Shown in pieces: positions 1 through 5,038 of a stretch of DNA of 5,038 nucleotides; the stretch's first letter is position 1; each line of letters begins with the position of its first letter. The DNA is from Cyanobacteriota bacterium (GTDB lineage Bacteria > Cyanobacteriota > Cyanobacteriia > Leptolyngbyales > Leptolyngbyaceae): contig JAIXVO010000278.1 in assembly GCA_027482985.1 (NCBI GenBank), forward strand, positions 1 through 5,038, read 5' to 3'. The notes beneath the pieces were generated by a model. That model had not been told where the DNA came from. It searched no databases and saw only the letters and a program-made list of their open reading frames with translations. Made by a program: the position numbers and the translations under genes.

Positions 1-1783
1 CCAGTTGCACTTGTGCCTGTTGACCTTCTTGCACCACCAGCGTGGGATCAGTCAAGATTTTAGCACTCCCATTAGTCACAGCCGCCTGCACTTGCAACAA
101 GAAATTCCGGCTAAAACCAATACCAGACGGAATCCCACCAATTGTTGTCACTGGAAGACCCAAGTTACTGCCTGGAGTGAGCGGCGTATCAACGTTGGCA
201 AAGGAGGGCGATCTCTGACCGAAGTTCAGAATGGCCACCCCACCGCTATTGACAAATTGGGAATCGTTTACGCCAAAGGAGAAACTAGCCCCCAATCGTT
301 CAAATGACAACAGATCAACGTCAATCACCCGCACATTCACTGCAACCTGCCGACGACGAGCATCTAGTTGAGTTAGCAGCGCTGTCGCGACTTCCACCCG
401 GCGGGGAGTGCCAACTAATGTGACAGAGTTCAACCGTTCATCAACACCAATTGTTAAGCCCCGTAGGAGGAGAGGAGCCGTTCCTTCTTGTGCTTCTAGT
501 GGGCGAATTTGAGTATCCCGAGTTTCCACAAATCGCTGGTTAGGAGCTTGCCCAACCTGCTCAATCCGAACCACTTCCACAGATCTCAACGTCGAAGCAC
601 CTAAACTACTCAAGAAGGCAGATGCGCCAGCAGCAGTTGCTTGATTCAAGCGCACTGTCCGGCTCACTAAGTTTCTGGCAGTATCAGGCAGTCGAGGACT
701 CACAAAAACCGTCCGTCCGACGCGATTCGCCTCCAGATCAGCAATTTGCAAAATGTAGTTAAACACATTTTGCACTGGTTCATTTTGAATATCTAAGGTA
801 ATCTTGGGTCCTTGATCATCTTGCCCCGTTTGGCCTGGTTGCCCTTGCTGAATAACCGTCGTGGTTTGACCAGGAAGTGGTTTAGGTGGCACATAGGCAA
901 GGTTTAAGCCCACCGATCGCGCTAGTAATGCCAGAGCTTCTCGTGCCGAAGCGTCTCTTAAAACCAGACGAGGAACTCGTTCGTTCGTACCTAAGTCAAT
1001 AAATCCAGGCGTAGTATCCAGTTGCCCGATCGCCATATCACCCACTGGCGGCGCAACGGCTCGGGGTAATGGCAACGGCGCGAAGGGGGGGACAGGGGGC
1101 GGCGGCGAGTAGGGTCTGCCTTCTACTTGAATATTGGGATTGGGCACCATCGGCGTGCCGCCCTGGAAGGGAGGTAATGGGCTGGCAGAGGGGGCGGCTT
1201 GAGCGACCGAAGTCGGCGGCATGGGAGCTGCTTGAGCCATATTCGGAATCGTATTGGGTAACGCTGGTAAGGGAGCCGGAGTTACAGCGCCCTGTTGCGT
1301 GACGCGAGACAAGTTAGCCGACTTGAGACTGGGTTTCGCGCCGGGTTTCTGTGTCACTGTGGCCGATCGCGTTGTTTTGGTCAGGCTAAACGCCAAATCA
1401 CCATTACTGGCACGATTCACCTGTCCGGTAGGCGCACCCGCCTGCCCCACCACTGTCACCCGGACACTGTTGCCATCCATCGGCACAATCGAAACGCTGG
1501 CAATGCCGGGTGCCGGATTCGCTTTTTGATAACGCCCCCCCGCAATTTGCAAGCGCGTATTCACCAAATCCGCCGTCCAGGTATTGCCTCGATTCACCGA
1601 AAACACCTGCGGGCGATCGCCCCCCTGCGTCTTCAACACCAGCGTCATCCCAGTGGCAGTGGCATTCACCTGCACACCCGTCACTTTCGCAGCCGCGATC
1701 GCGCCGTCAGATGCGAGCAGCACCGCTGCCCCACTTAAAAATCCAATTGAACTGATTCCAATCAATGCTTGTGCCGATTTCAC
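1..1783 (-). CDS. pilQ: PilQ, type IV pilus outer-membrane secretin (3' end missing)
   Basis: Secretin forming the outer-membrane pore for the type IV pilus. Hand translation of the minus strand from GTG at 1783 stays open for about 594 codons to the left edge. Order of parts: signal peptide, residues 1-30 (VKSAQALIGI..., one Lys, hydrophobic core, AIA before a likely cleavage site, no lipobox); AMIN domain, about 35-137, which in this family binds peptidoglycan; proline-rich linker, 168-246; secretin/TonB short N-terminal domain, about 265-362 (RLVLRDASAREALALLA, then KITLDIQNEPVQNVF); N1-type domain, about 368-473 (RTVRLNQA..., LTIGVDERLNSVTLVG); start of the secretin core from about 474 (RRRQVAVNVRVIDVD), with the family signature ILTDPTLVVQEGQQAQVQL at the edge. 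The rest of the barrel, probably over 100 residues, lies outside. The GTG start is chosen because AGGAGGG sits 4 bases upstream and a TAA closes the frame above it with no other start between. It lies 54 bp after pilO with no pilP. Base composition changes within the gene. Confidence 0.95.
   Translation of the reverse strand, partial: MKSAQALIGISSIGFLSGAAVLLASDGAIAAAKVTGVQVNATATGMTLVLKTQGGDRPQVFSVNRGNTWTADLVNTRLQIAGGRYQKANPAPGIASVSIVPMDGNSVRVTVVGQAGAPTGQVNRASNGDLAFSLTKTTRSATVTQKPGAKPSLKSANLSRVTQQGAVTPAPLPALPNTIPNMAQAAPMPPTSVAQAAPSASPLPPFQGGTPMVPNPNIQVEGRPYSPPPPVPPFAPLPLPRAVAPPVGDMAIGQLDTTPGFIDLGTNERVPRLVLRDASAREALALLARSVGLNLAYVPPKPLPGQTTTVIQQGQPGQTGQDDQGPKITLDIQNEPVQNVFNYILQIADLEANRVGRTVFVSPRLPDTARNLVSRTVRLNQATAAGASAFLSSLGASTLRSVEVVRIEQVGQAPNQRFVETRDTQIRPLEAQEGTAPLLLRGLTIGVDERLNSVTLVGTPRRVEVATALLTQLDARRRQVAVNVRVIDVDLLSFERLGASFSFGVNDSQFVNSGGVAILNFGQRSPSFANVDTPLTPGSNLGLPVTTIGGIPSGIGFSRNFLLQVQAAVTNGSAKILTDPTLVVQEGQQAQVQL
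1046..1282 (-). other. Proline-rich linker inside PilQ
   Basis: This stretch encodes PilQ residues 168-246. I count 27 prolines in 79 residues, including a PPPP run followed by VPP, with Ala, Leu, Gln and Ser filling most of the rest. It joins the AMIN domain to the first secretin N-domain. It is probably extended and unstructured, acting as a spacer in the periplasm between a peptidoglycan-bound AMIN domain and the secretin ring. That role is inferred from position; the composition is read directly. Confidence 0.8.
1613..1620. repeat. HIP1 octamer in pilQ (AMIN domain)
   Basis: GCGATCGC, the highly iterated palindrome of cyanobacteria, read here within the codons for GDRP. Confidence 0.85.
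1695..1702. repeat. HIP1 octamer in pilQ (signal peptide)
   Basis: GCGATCGC, extended to CGCGATCGCG, encodes the AIA just before the predicted signal peptidase site. Confidence 0.85.
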
Positions 1784-1837
1784 GGTTCCCTCCTCACATC
1801 TTTAAGACTAGGCGTGTATCTCGCATCCACCGCTCAA
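1784..1837 (-). other. pilO-pilQ spacer, no pilP
   Basis: This 54-base gap separates the pilO stop from the pilQ start. It contains the pilQ ribosome binding site and nothing else I can identify. There is no hairpin followed by a T-run that would end transcription, so pilQ is probably on the same transcript as pilMNO. In proteobacteria the lipoprotein gene pilP sits at this point; here there is no room for it. Confidence 0.7.
1788..1794 (-). promoter_or_regulatory. Shine-Dalgarno site of pilQ
   Basis: Read on the minus strand this is AGGAGGG, a near-ideal ribosome binding site, ending 4 bases before the GTG at 1783. It fixes the pilQ start and gives pilQ its own initiation signal, unlike pilO, which starts inside the end of pilN. 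Confidence 0.8.
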
Positions 1838-2671
1838 CTACTTGGGCGCTGCGGCTGGCTGAGCGGCGGTTCGATCCGCTGCCGACAGGGGTAGTAAAGC
1901 TTCTAACTGAAACTTGGTCGTAATTTGGGTATCTGGCAAACAACTGGGAAACCCAGGTAAAGGCACAAACCCCTTAGACCGCTCATCTGCCGTCGAAGAC
2001 AGATTCCGAATCACCAACAACGGCTGCAACCGTTCAATACTCTGCAAAATGGCCGAAGTTTGATCGAAATTCCCCACCAACTCCACATTGGCAACTTGCC
2101 GCCTGAGCTTGCCATTCACCGCCGCCCCATAGGAGCTATCGGTAATCACCGTGGACTTATCCGCCAGGGGAGTAAAAGTCTTGAGGCGAGCTTGAGTCGC
2201 CAGCGGCCCCACCTTTTCCTCAAACTCCTGCAAGTTTTGCTGCACCACCGCCGGACATTGCGCCAACTTTTGCTCCCGTCGCCGCGACAAATCCGCATTC
2301 CGGGCATCCACCTGGCGGTTCAGATCCAGCAATAGCGTATCCAGCGAGGCTTCATTCGCAAACAGGGTTAACACATCATCCCGCTGCTTTTTCGCCGCCT
2401 CCAAATTTTGCTTCGCCGTACTAATTTGTTGCTTAATCGCTTCCTGCTGTTGCAGTTGCGTCTCCGTTTCTTCGACCTGCGTCTTCAGTTGTTGATAGGT
2501 CTCCCATTCGGGTAACACCAGGTAAAACAACAACGCGCCTGCTCCCGCCAAGCCCAATAAGGCCAGCAGAATCCCCGTCACAACAGGGGTAAACCGCAGT
2601 CCAAAGACGACTGGATATTCAGGAGCGGCATCAAACGCCTGATCTGGAATAAAATCTCCACCTGCGGTCAT
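1838..2671 (-). CDS. pilO: PilO, type IV pilus inner-membrane alignment protein
   Basis: This 277-residue bitopic inner-membrane protein pairs with PilN beneath the secretin. Residues 1-25 are a short cytoplasmic tail ending in EYPVVFGLRFTP. One transmembrane segment covers about 28-52 (VVTGILLALLGLAGAGALLFY). A Gln/Glu/Lys-rich coiled coil follows at about 55-100, then a second helical part to about 160. Residues about 190-260 look like the PilO ferredoxin-like domain (RRQVANVELVGNFDQTSAIL, then a strand VIRNLSS). The protein ends in an Ala/Pro-rich tail. It has two cysteines, 139 and 244, both periplasmic by this topology. Its ATG overlaps the pilN stop as ATGA, so translation is probably coupled; a G-rich stretch (GGGGGTGGG, 2678-2686) lies 6 bases upstream. 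The assignment rests on topology, gene order and size; PilO sequences diverge strongly between phyla. Confidence 0.93.
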   Translation of the reverse strand: MTAGGDFIPDQAFDAAPEYPVVFGLRFTPVVTGILLALLGLAGAGALLFYLVLPEWETYQQLKTQVEETETQLQQQEAIKQQISTAKQNLEAAKKQRDDVLTLFANEASLDTLLLDLNRQVDARNADLSRRREQKLAQCPAVVQQNLQEFEEKVGPLATQARLKTFTPLADKSTVITDSSYGAAVNGKLRRQVANVELVGNFDQTSAILQSIERLQPLLVIRNLSSTADERSKGFVPLPGFPSCLPDTQITTKFQLEALLPLSAADRTAAQPAAAPK

Positions 2672-3525
2672 GGTTTACCCACCCCCTTTTGTTGCAATCG
2701 TTCAATCCGTGTCACCAACCCGGTCGCCTTCTGACTTTCCAATTCCTGCAACAACTCTGAAGCAGGCACATCCGTCAGTTCCGTTTGAATCGTAAACGCA
2801 ACTTCGGGCGGCAGTTTGGGCTGCGGCCCTCCCCCCGTATTGGTGTTCGTTTGCTTGCCGACTTGAATTTGCTGGGGCGTGCGCGGTTCACCCAATTGAG
2901 CCGCTGTAATCTGCGTCTTATCCCCTTTCAAAAACTTTGAGTTCTGCAAGACGAGCAGAAAGTCGTTGACATCATTAAACGAGTTGGCCTGCCCTTTAAT
3001 CTCAATGATGCCCGTCGGCGGTGGGGCTGGTGCTGCCGCTGGAGTAGCCGCTGGGGAAGCACCCGGAGAGGGACTGGGAGACGGCGCGGGTGATGCTGGT
3101 CGAGCCGAAGCCGGTAGTTCTTTCTGGGTAATACTGACAATCCGCACATTGGGTGGCGTGCGACTGCTGATTTCATTGAAGGTAGCAGACCAGGGCTTAA
3201 TGGCGTTAAAGACACCCGCTAATGCCGCTGTCTCATCCTTGATTTGCTGCGTGTCGCTATTCAGCTTGACCAGGTTAGCCTGTTCCGCCTTCAACAACCC
3301 CAACTCCTGATCCAGTTGCACCTGCCGTTCCCGCAATTGATTATTTTGGGTTTGCAGAAACAGCCAAGCACCACCCGTCAACGCCAACAGCGCCAACCCC
3401 AGCCCCAAGCCCAGGAAGGTAACTCGTCGATCGCCCGGCGCGATCGCGGCTCCCCGCTGTCGTTCTTTCACCGCCGGACGATACTCCGGGCGATCGTTCA
3501 AAAAGTTAACGTCAAGTCCGTACAT
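2668..3525 (-). CDS. pilN: PilN, type IV pilus inner-membrane alignment protein
   Basis: This 285-residue protein is partner of PilO and the membrane anchor for PilM. The N-terminus MYGLDVNFLNDRPEY occupies the place of the INLLP motif that inserts into PilM in other bacteria. A basic stretch precedes one transmembrane segment at about 36-57 (TFLGLGLGLALLALTGGAWLFL). A coiled coil spans about 60-105. A periplasmic ferredoxin-like fold follows, with strands near VRIVSITQKEL (127-137) and GIIEIKGQANSFNDVNDFL (172-190), and a last strand VAFTIQTEL (242-250). Two low-complexity inserts interrupt it: an Ala/Pro/Ser run at 139-170 and a Gly/Asn/Thr/Gln stretch at about 216-238. A C-terminal helix with RIERLQQKG closes it. 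The gene begins two bases after pilM, with GGGAGG 10 bases upstream, and overlaps pilO by four bases. At 285 residues it is longer than the roughly 180-220 usual for proteobacterial PilN, because of the inserts. Confidence 0.94.
   Translation of the reverse strand: MYGLDVNFLNDRPEYRPAVKERQRGAAIAPGDRRVTFLGLGLGLALLALTGGAWLFLQTQNNQLRERQVQLDQELGLLKAEQANLVKLNSDTQQIKDETAALAGVFNAIKPWSATFNEISSRTPPNVRIVSITQKELPASARPASPAPSPSPSPGASPAATPAAAPAPPPTGIIEIKGQANSFNDVNDFLLVLQNSKFLKGDKTQITAAQLGEPRTPQQIQVGKQTNTNTGGGPQPKLPPEVAFTIQTELTDVPASELLQELESQKATGLVTRIERLQQKGVGKP
2678..2686 (-). promoter_or_regulatory. Possible ribosome binding site of pilO
   Basis: The minus strand reads GGGGGTGGG, 6 bases before the pilO ATG and inside the last codons of pilN. 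It is G-rich but not a good match to AGGAGG, so pilO may depend partly on ribosomes ending pilN at the ATGA overlap. Confidence 0.4.
3016..3111 (-). other. Ala/Pro/Ser low-complexity linker inside PilN
   Basis: This codes for PilN residues 139-170, almost wholly Ala, Pro and Ser (core PAPSPSPSPGASPAATPAAA) ending in a PAPPP run. It splits the periplasmic domain after its first strand. Such runs vary in length by slippage or unequal exchange; the codons vary enough that there is no perfect DNA repeat. It is probably a flexible surface loop. Confidence 0.75.
3440..3447. repeat. HIP1 octamer in pilN
   Basis: GCGATCGC lies in the cytoplasmic N-terminal part of pilN, encoding AIA at residues 27-29. 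Confidence 0.85.
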
Positions 3526-3527
3526 CG

Positions 3528-4643
3528 CTACAGGGCCTCCCGCAATCCTAGACCTAATACCACGCTCAAACCGGGTCGTTGGGTGGGGGCTACTTCTTCC
3601 GTCGTTTCTAAACCCAAAGACGTAATGGGATCGACCTGACTACAGGGCAAACTCAAGCGCTGCGTAAAGAACTCATCCAGTTGCCCGATCGCCGCCCCGG
3701 GACCCGCCAACAGGAGTTGCGCAATTTCGACATTTTCGCCCTGGTTCATGTAGAAATCGATCGAGCGGCGTAACTCGTCCGCCAACTCGCCAATGATCCG
3801 CAACATCGCTGCCGATCCCGGATTGGTCCCGCCCATTTTAGCGGTGCTGCCAATCGTGTCGGTGGGCATGATCGGAATCGTCATCCCTTGCAACAGTTCC
3901 GTACTGCGAGAAGGCGGCAAGTTCATCGCCCGCGACAACGCACTTTGAATTTGATACGTCCCAATCGGCACCGCCCGGGTGAACTCCGGCACCCCATCCA
4001 CGGCGATCGAAATTTCGGTACTCTCAAACTCAATATCGACGATCGCGACCGCTTCCTGCGCCGAAAACTGGCGGAGCTGTTCCCGAATCGTGCGAATTAA
4101 CGAAAAACTGGTAATTTCTAAAACATTCAGCCGCAACCCCGCCGCCTCGAAGGTGCGAATGTAAGCGTCCGTCACATCTTTCTTAGTCGCCACCAGCAGC
4201 ACACGGAACTTTTCAATCCCGTCTTCATCCACAAACAAACCGAGTTTCTGATAGTCCACATCGGCTTCATCGCGCGAAAACGGCAGGTAAAGCCCCGCTT
4301 CCTGGTTCAACACCATTTCCCGCAATTCGCCGTCATCCAATTCCGCTGGCACTGGAATAATCCGCGTCACGGTATCGCGTCCACCCATGACCGCCGACGA
4401 TACCTGCTTGGTTTTAATCTTGTGTTCAGCCAATAATTCCTGGAGCAATTCCGCCATGCCCGGCGGGTCCACAATTTGCCCCTCATGAAACATATTCTCG
4501 GGCACCGGAGCGGAAGCCAGGGTTAACAGTTTTAGCCCCTGCCCCTGCTTGCGTAGCTGCGCAATGTTAATCCGGTCGGGGGCTAGCTCTACGCCAATCC
4601 CTTTCGACTTACCAGACAGTAGACCTGTTAAACCTTTAACCAC
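3528..4643 (-). CDS. pilM: PilM, actin-like type IV pilus assembly ATPase-fold protein
   Basis: This 371-residue cytoplasmic protein has the actin/FtsA fold, binds nucleotide and holds the PilN N-terminus in the alignment subcomplex. Visible parts: first phosphate-binding loop region at 15-30 (GIGVELAPDRINIAQLRKQ); 1C-like subdomain with TRIIPVPAELDDGELREMV at 93-111; second phosphate region at 200-217 (AIVDIEFESTEISIAVDG); AVPIGTYQIQSALSRAM at 224-240; helix ELADELRRSIDFYMNQG at 286-302; adenosine region LLLAGPGAAIGQLDEFFTQRL at 310-330. The length is near the family norm of about 350-375. The start is GTG at 4643: TGA closes the frame 57 bases upstream, no ATG/GTG/TTG lies between, and MVKGL..GKSKGIG suits the family. 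There is no strong Shine-Dalgarno before it. It is the first gene of the operon, two bases ahead of pilN. Confidence 0.95.
   Translation of the reverse strand: MVKGLTGLLSGKSKGIGVELAPDRINIAQLRKQGQGLKLLTLASAPVPENMFHEGQIVDPPGMAELLQELLAEHKIKTKQVSSAVMGGRDTVTRIIPVPAELDDGELREMVLNQEAGLYLPFSRDEADVDYQKLGLFVDEDGIEKFRVLLVATKKDVTDAYIRTFEAAGLRLNVLEITSFSLIRTIREQLRQFSAQEAVAIVDIEFESTEISIAVDGVPEFTRAVPIGTYQIQSALSRAMNLPPSRSTELLQGMTIPIMPTDTIGSTAKMGGTNPGSAAMLRIIGELADELRRSIDFYMNQGENVEIAQLLLAGPGAAIGQLDEFFTQRLSLPCSQVDPITSLGLETTEEVAPTQRPGLSVVLGLGLREAL
3536..3541 (-). promoter_or_regulatory. Shine-Dalgarno site of pilN
   Basis: Read on the minus strand this is GGGAGG, 10 bases before the pilN ATG at 3525. It lies within the last codons of pilM, so ribosomes finishing pilM would pass over it. 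Confidence 0.6.
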
Positions 4644-4678
4644 GACTTTGCTCGCCCAACGAGAGTTTTTTCGAGGAA

Positions 4679-4792
4679 ATGATTGACTGCATTGAAGTCA
4701 AACACCACATCAAATGGGTTGATGCTAGTGAATGGTACCCAATTTTAGAAGAAGCGATCGCTCAATTTGAGAACACCCAAACCACGATTTAA
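4679..4792 (+). CDS. Doubtful 37-residue ORF, divergent from pilM
   Basis: ATG at 4679 to TAA at 4792 reads MIDCIEVKHHIKWVDASEWY... and ends in Ile, with GAGG 2-5 bases before the ATG, closer than usual. The frame is open 13 codons further upstream (to TAA at 4637-4639) without an ATG, so it could also be the tail of a lost gene. It contains one full HIP1 octamer in frame as part of EEAIAQF. I do not recognise the protein. Only 35 bases separate it from the pilM start, too few for two divergent promoters, which argues against both being normal genes as drawn. It could be a chance ORF in the pilM leader. Confidence 0.25.
   Translation: MIDCIEVKHHIKWVDASEWYPILEEAIAQFENTQTTI
4683..4701. repeat. 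Short dyad in the pilM leader
   Basis: TTGACT and AGTCAA form 6-bp arms around 7 bases, 40 bases upstream of the pilM GTG. It could form a weak stem in the leader RNA. Arms this short also arise by chance. Confidence 0.35.
4754..4761. repeat. HIP1 octamer upstream of pilM
   Basis: GCGATCGC outside the recognised genes, within the doubtful plus-strand ORF. It is the only full copy in this window not inside a pil gene. Confidence 0.85.
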
Positions 4793-4871
4793 CTCTTTTC
4801 AACTGCGTCCATTCTGACTTCCTAAAAGAAGACTCGATTGTAGATGTTCACGCTCAGATGACGGTTAGATG

Positions 4872-4889
4872 TGATGAAAAAATTCATCA
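4872..4889. repeat. Perfect inverted repeat upstream of pilM
   Basis: TGATGAA, AAAA, TTCATCA: two perfect 7-bp arms around a 4-base spacer, in the AT-rich part of the leader. As DNA it resembles an operator for a dimeric regulator; as RNA it would form a small stem. No T-run follows it outside the dyad in either direction, so a terminator is unlikely. Confidence 0.6.
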
Positions 4890-4960
4890 AAACCAGGAAT
4901 AAAAATAATTTCTCATTCCCTTGCAGTCGCGTGTGAAAATGAACCCTGAATCAACCCTTT

Positions 4961-5000
4961 GTTACACTGAGAACCACGCAGTTACACTGAGAACCACGCA
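4961..5000. repeat. Perfect 20-bp tandem duplication
   Basis: GTTACACTGAGAACCACGCA occurs twice without a gap, at 4961-4980 and 4981-5000, identical at all 20 positions. Each unit contains GTT-N8-AAC, a short dyad. The period is close to two helical turns, so proteins bound to each copy would lie on nearly the same face. It lies about 320 bases upstream of pilM. It could be a doubled regulator site or a recent slippage product. Confidence 0.9.
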
Positions 5001-5038
5001 TGACCTGCCGAAGTCGCCGAATTAAAGCACATTCAGGC

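Larger units (their letters stand above)
4644..5038. other. Region upstream of pilM; probable operon promoter, no sure gene
   Basis: No gene with recognisable homology is seen on either strand in these 395 bases. 4793-4960 is clearly richer in A and T than the pil genes and would be the natural place for the pilM promoter, read leftward. A TACAAT hexamer on the minus strand (4842-4837) is a possible -10 box, but I find no -35 box at the right distance, so the promoter is not located. Structures seen: a 20-bp tandem duplication (4961-5000), a perfect dyad (4872-4889), a smaller dyad (4683-4701), and an 11-bp imperfect repeat, AATGAACCCTG / AATCAACCCTT (4938-4959), beside the tandem copies. Confidence 0.55.

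Noticed and set aside
5..307. Plus-strand ORF of 100 codons
   Set aside because: It is antisense to pilQ, whose minus-strand frame encodes clear secretin domains across this stretch; the plus-strand product has no recognisable features.
1069..1805. Several overlapping plus-strand ORFs
   Set aside because: They lie opposite the AMIN domain and proline-rich linker of pilQ. The GC-rich, low-complexity sequence gives few stops on the other strand; the products are Arg/Pro-rich and unlike known proteins.
2060..2335. Plus-strand ORF opposite pilO (others lie opposite pilN and pilM)
   Set aside because: It is antisense to a well-supported gene, with a Leu/His/Arg-rich translation typical of the reverse of coiled-coil coding sequence.
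2928..3215. Minus-strand ORF of 95 codons within pilN
   Set aside because: It is an out-of-frame shadow of pilN created by the Ala/Pro/Ser linker.
4872..4889. Possible intrinsic terminator
   Set aside because: The stem has only 7 mostly A-T pairs, with no GC-rich core and no T-run beyond the dyad on either side.
4961..5000. Possible CRISPR start
   Set aside because: The two units are adjacent with no spacer between them, and no cas gene is present.
4939..5025. 28-residue plus-strand ORF through the tandem repeat
   Set aside because: The repeat unit of 20 bp is not a multiple of three, the two copies are read in different frames, and there is no ribosome site.
4644..5038. Insertion sequence remnant
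   Set aside because: No terminal inverted repeats, target duplication or transposase-like peptide could be seen; the 20-bp repeats are adjacent and do not flank anything.

Overview
The window looks like a cyanobacterial chromosome segment carrying most of the type IV pilus alignment operon, pilM-pilN-pilO-pilQ, all on the minus strand and read from right to left. The cyanobacterial assignment rests on three things: full GCGATCGC (HIP1) octamers at four places with many CGATCG cores, an AMIN domain at the front of the secretin, and pilMNO running directly into pilQ without a pilP gene. The moderately GC-rich genes with long Pro/Ala linkers would suit many filamentous or Leptolyngbya-like lineages, but I cannot name a genus from the sequence.

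Layout, in transcription order. 5038-4644 is an upstream region with no convincing gene. It holds a perfect 20-bp tandem duplication, an AT-rich stretch with a perfect 7-bp dyad, and a doubtful 37-codon plus-strand ORF that nearly abuts pilM. 4643-3528 is pilM (GTG start). 3525-2668 is pilN, two bases after the pilM stop. 2671-1838 is pilO, overlapping pilN by the four bases ATGA. A 54-bp spacer with a strong Shine-Dalgarno then leads to pilQ (GTG start at 1783). pilQ runs off the left edge, so only about 594 codons are present and the rest of the secretin barrel is missing. pilQ does not close with a stop inside the window; I translated it by hand.

How the genes work together (family knowledge): PilM is an actin-like cytoplasmic protein that binds the short cytoplasmic N-terminus of PilN. 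PilN and PilO are single-pass inner-membrane proteins that pair through coiled coils and ferredoxin-like periplasmic domains. PilQ is the outer-membrane secretin through which the pilus leaves. Together they align the inner-membrane motor with the outer-membrane pore for twitching or phototactic motility and natural DNA uptake. Tight spacing and overlap imply one transcript and coupled translation of pilM-N-O.

I see no clearly new system here. The items most worth a second look are the upstream tandem repeat and dyad, the lineage-type changes in the PilM nucleotide-binding motifs and the PilN docking motif, the low-complexity linkers in PilN and PilQ, and a base-composition change inside pilQ.
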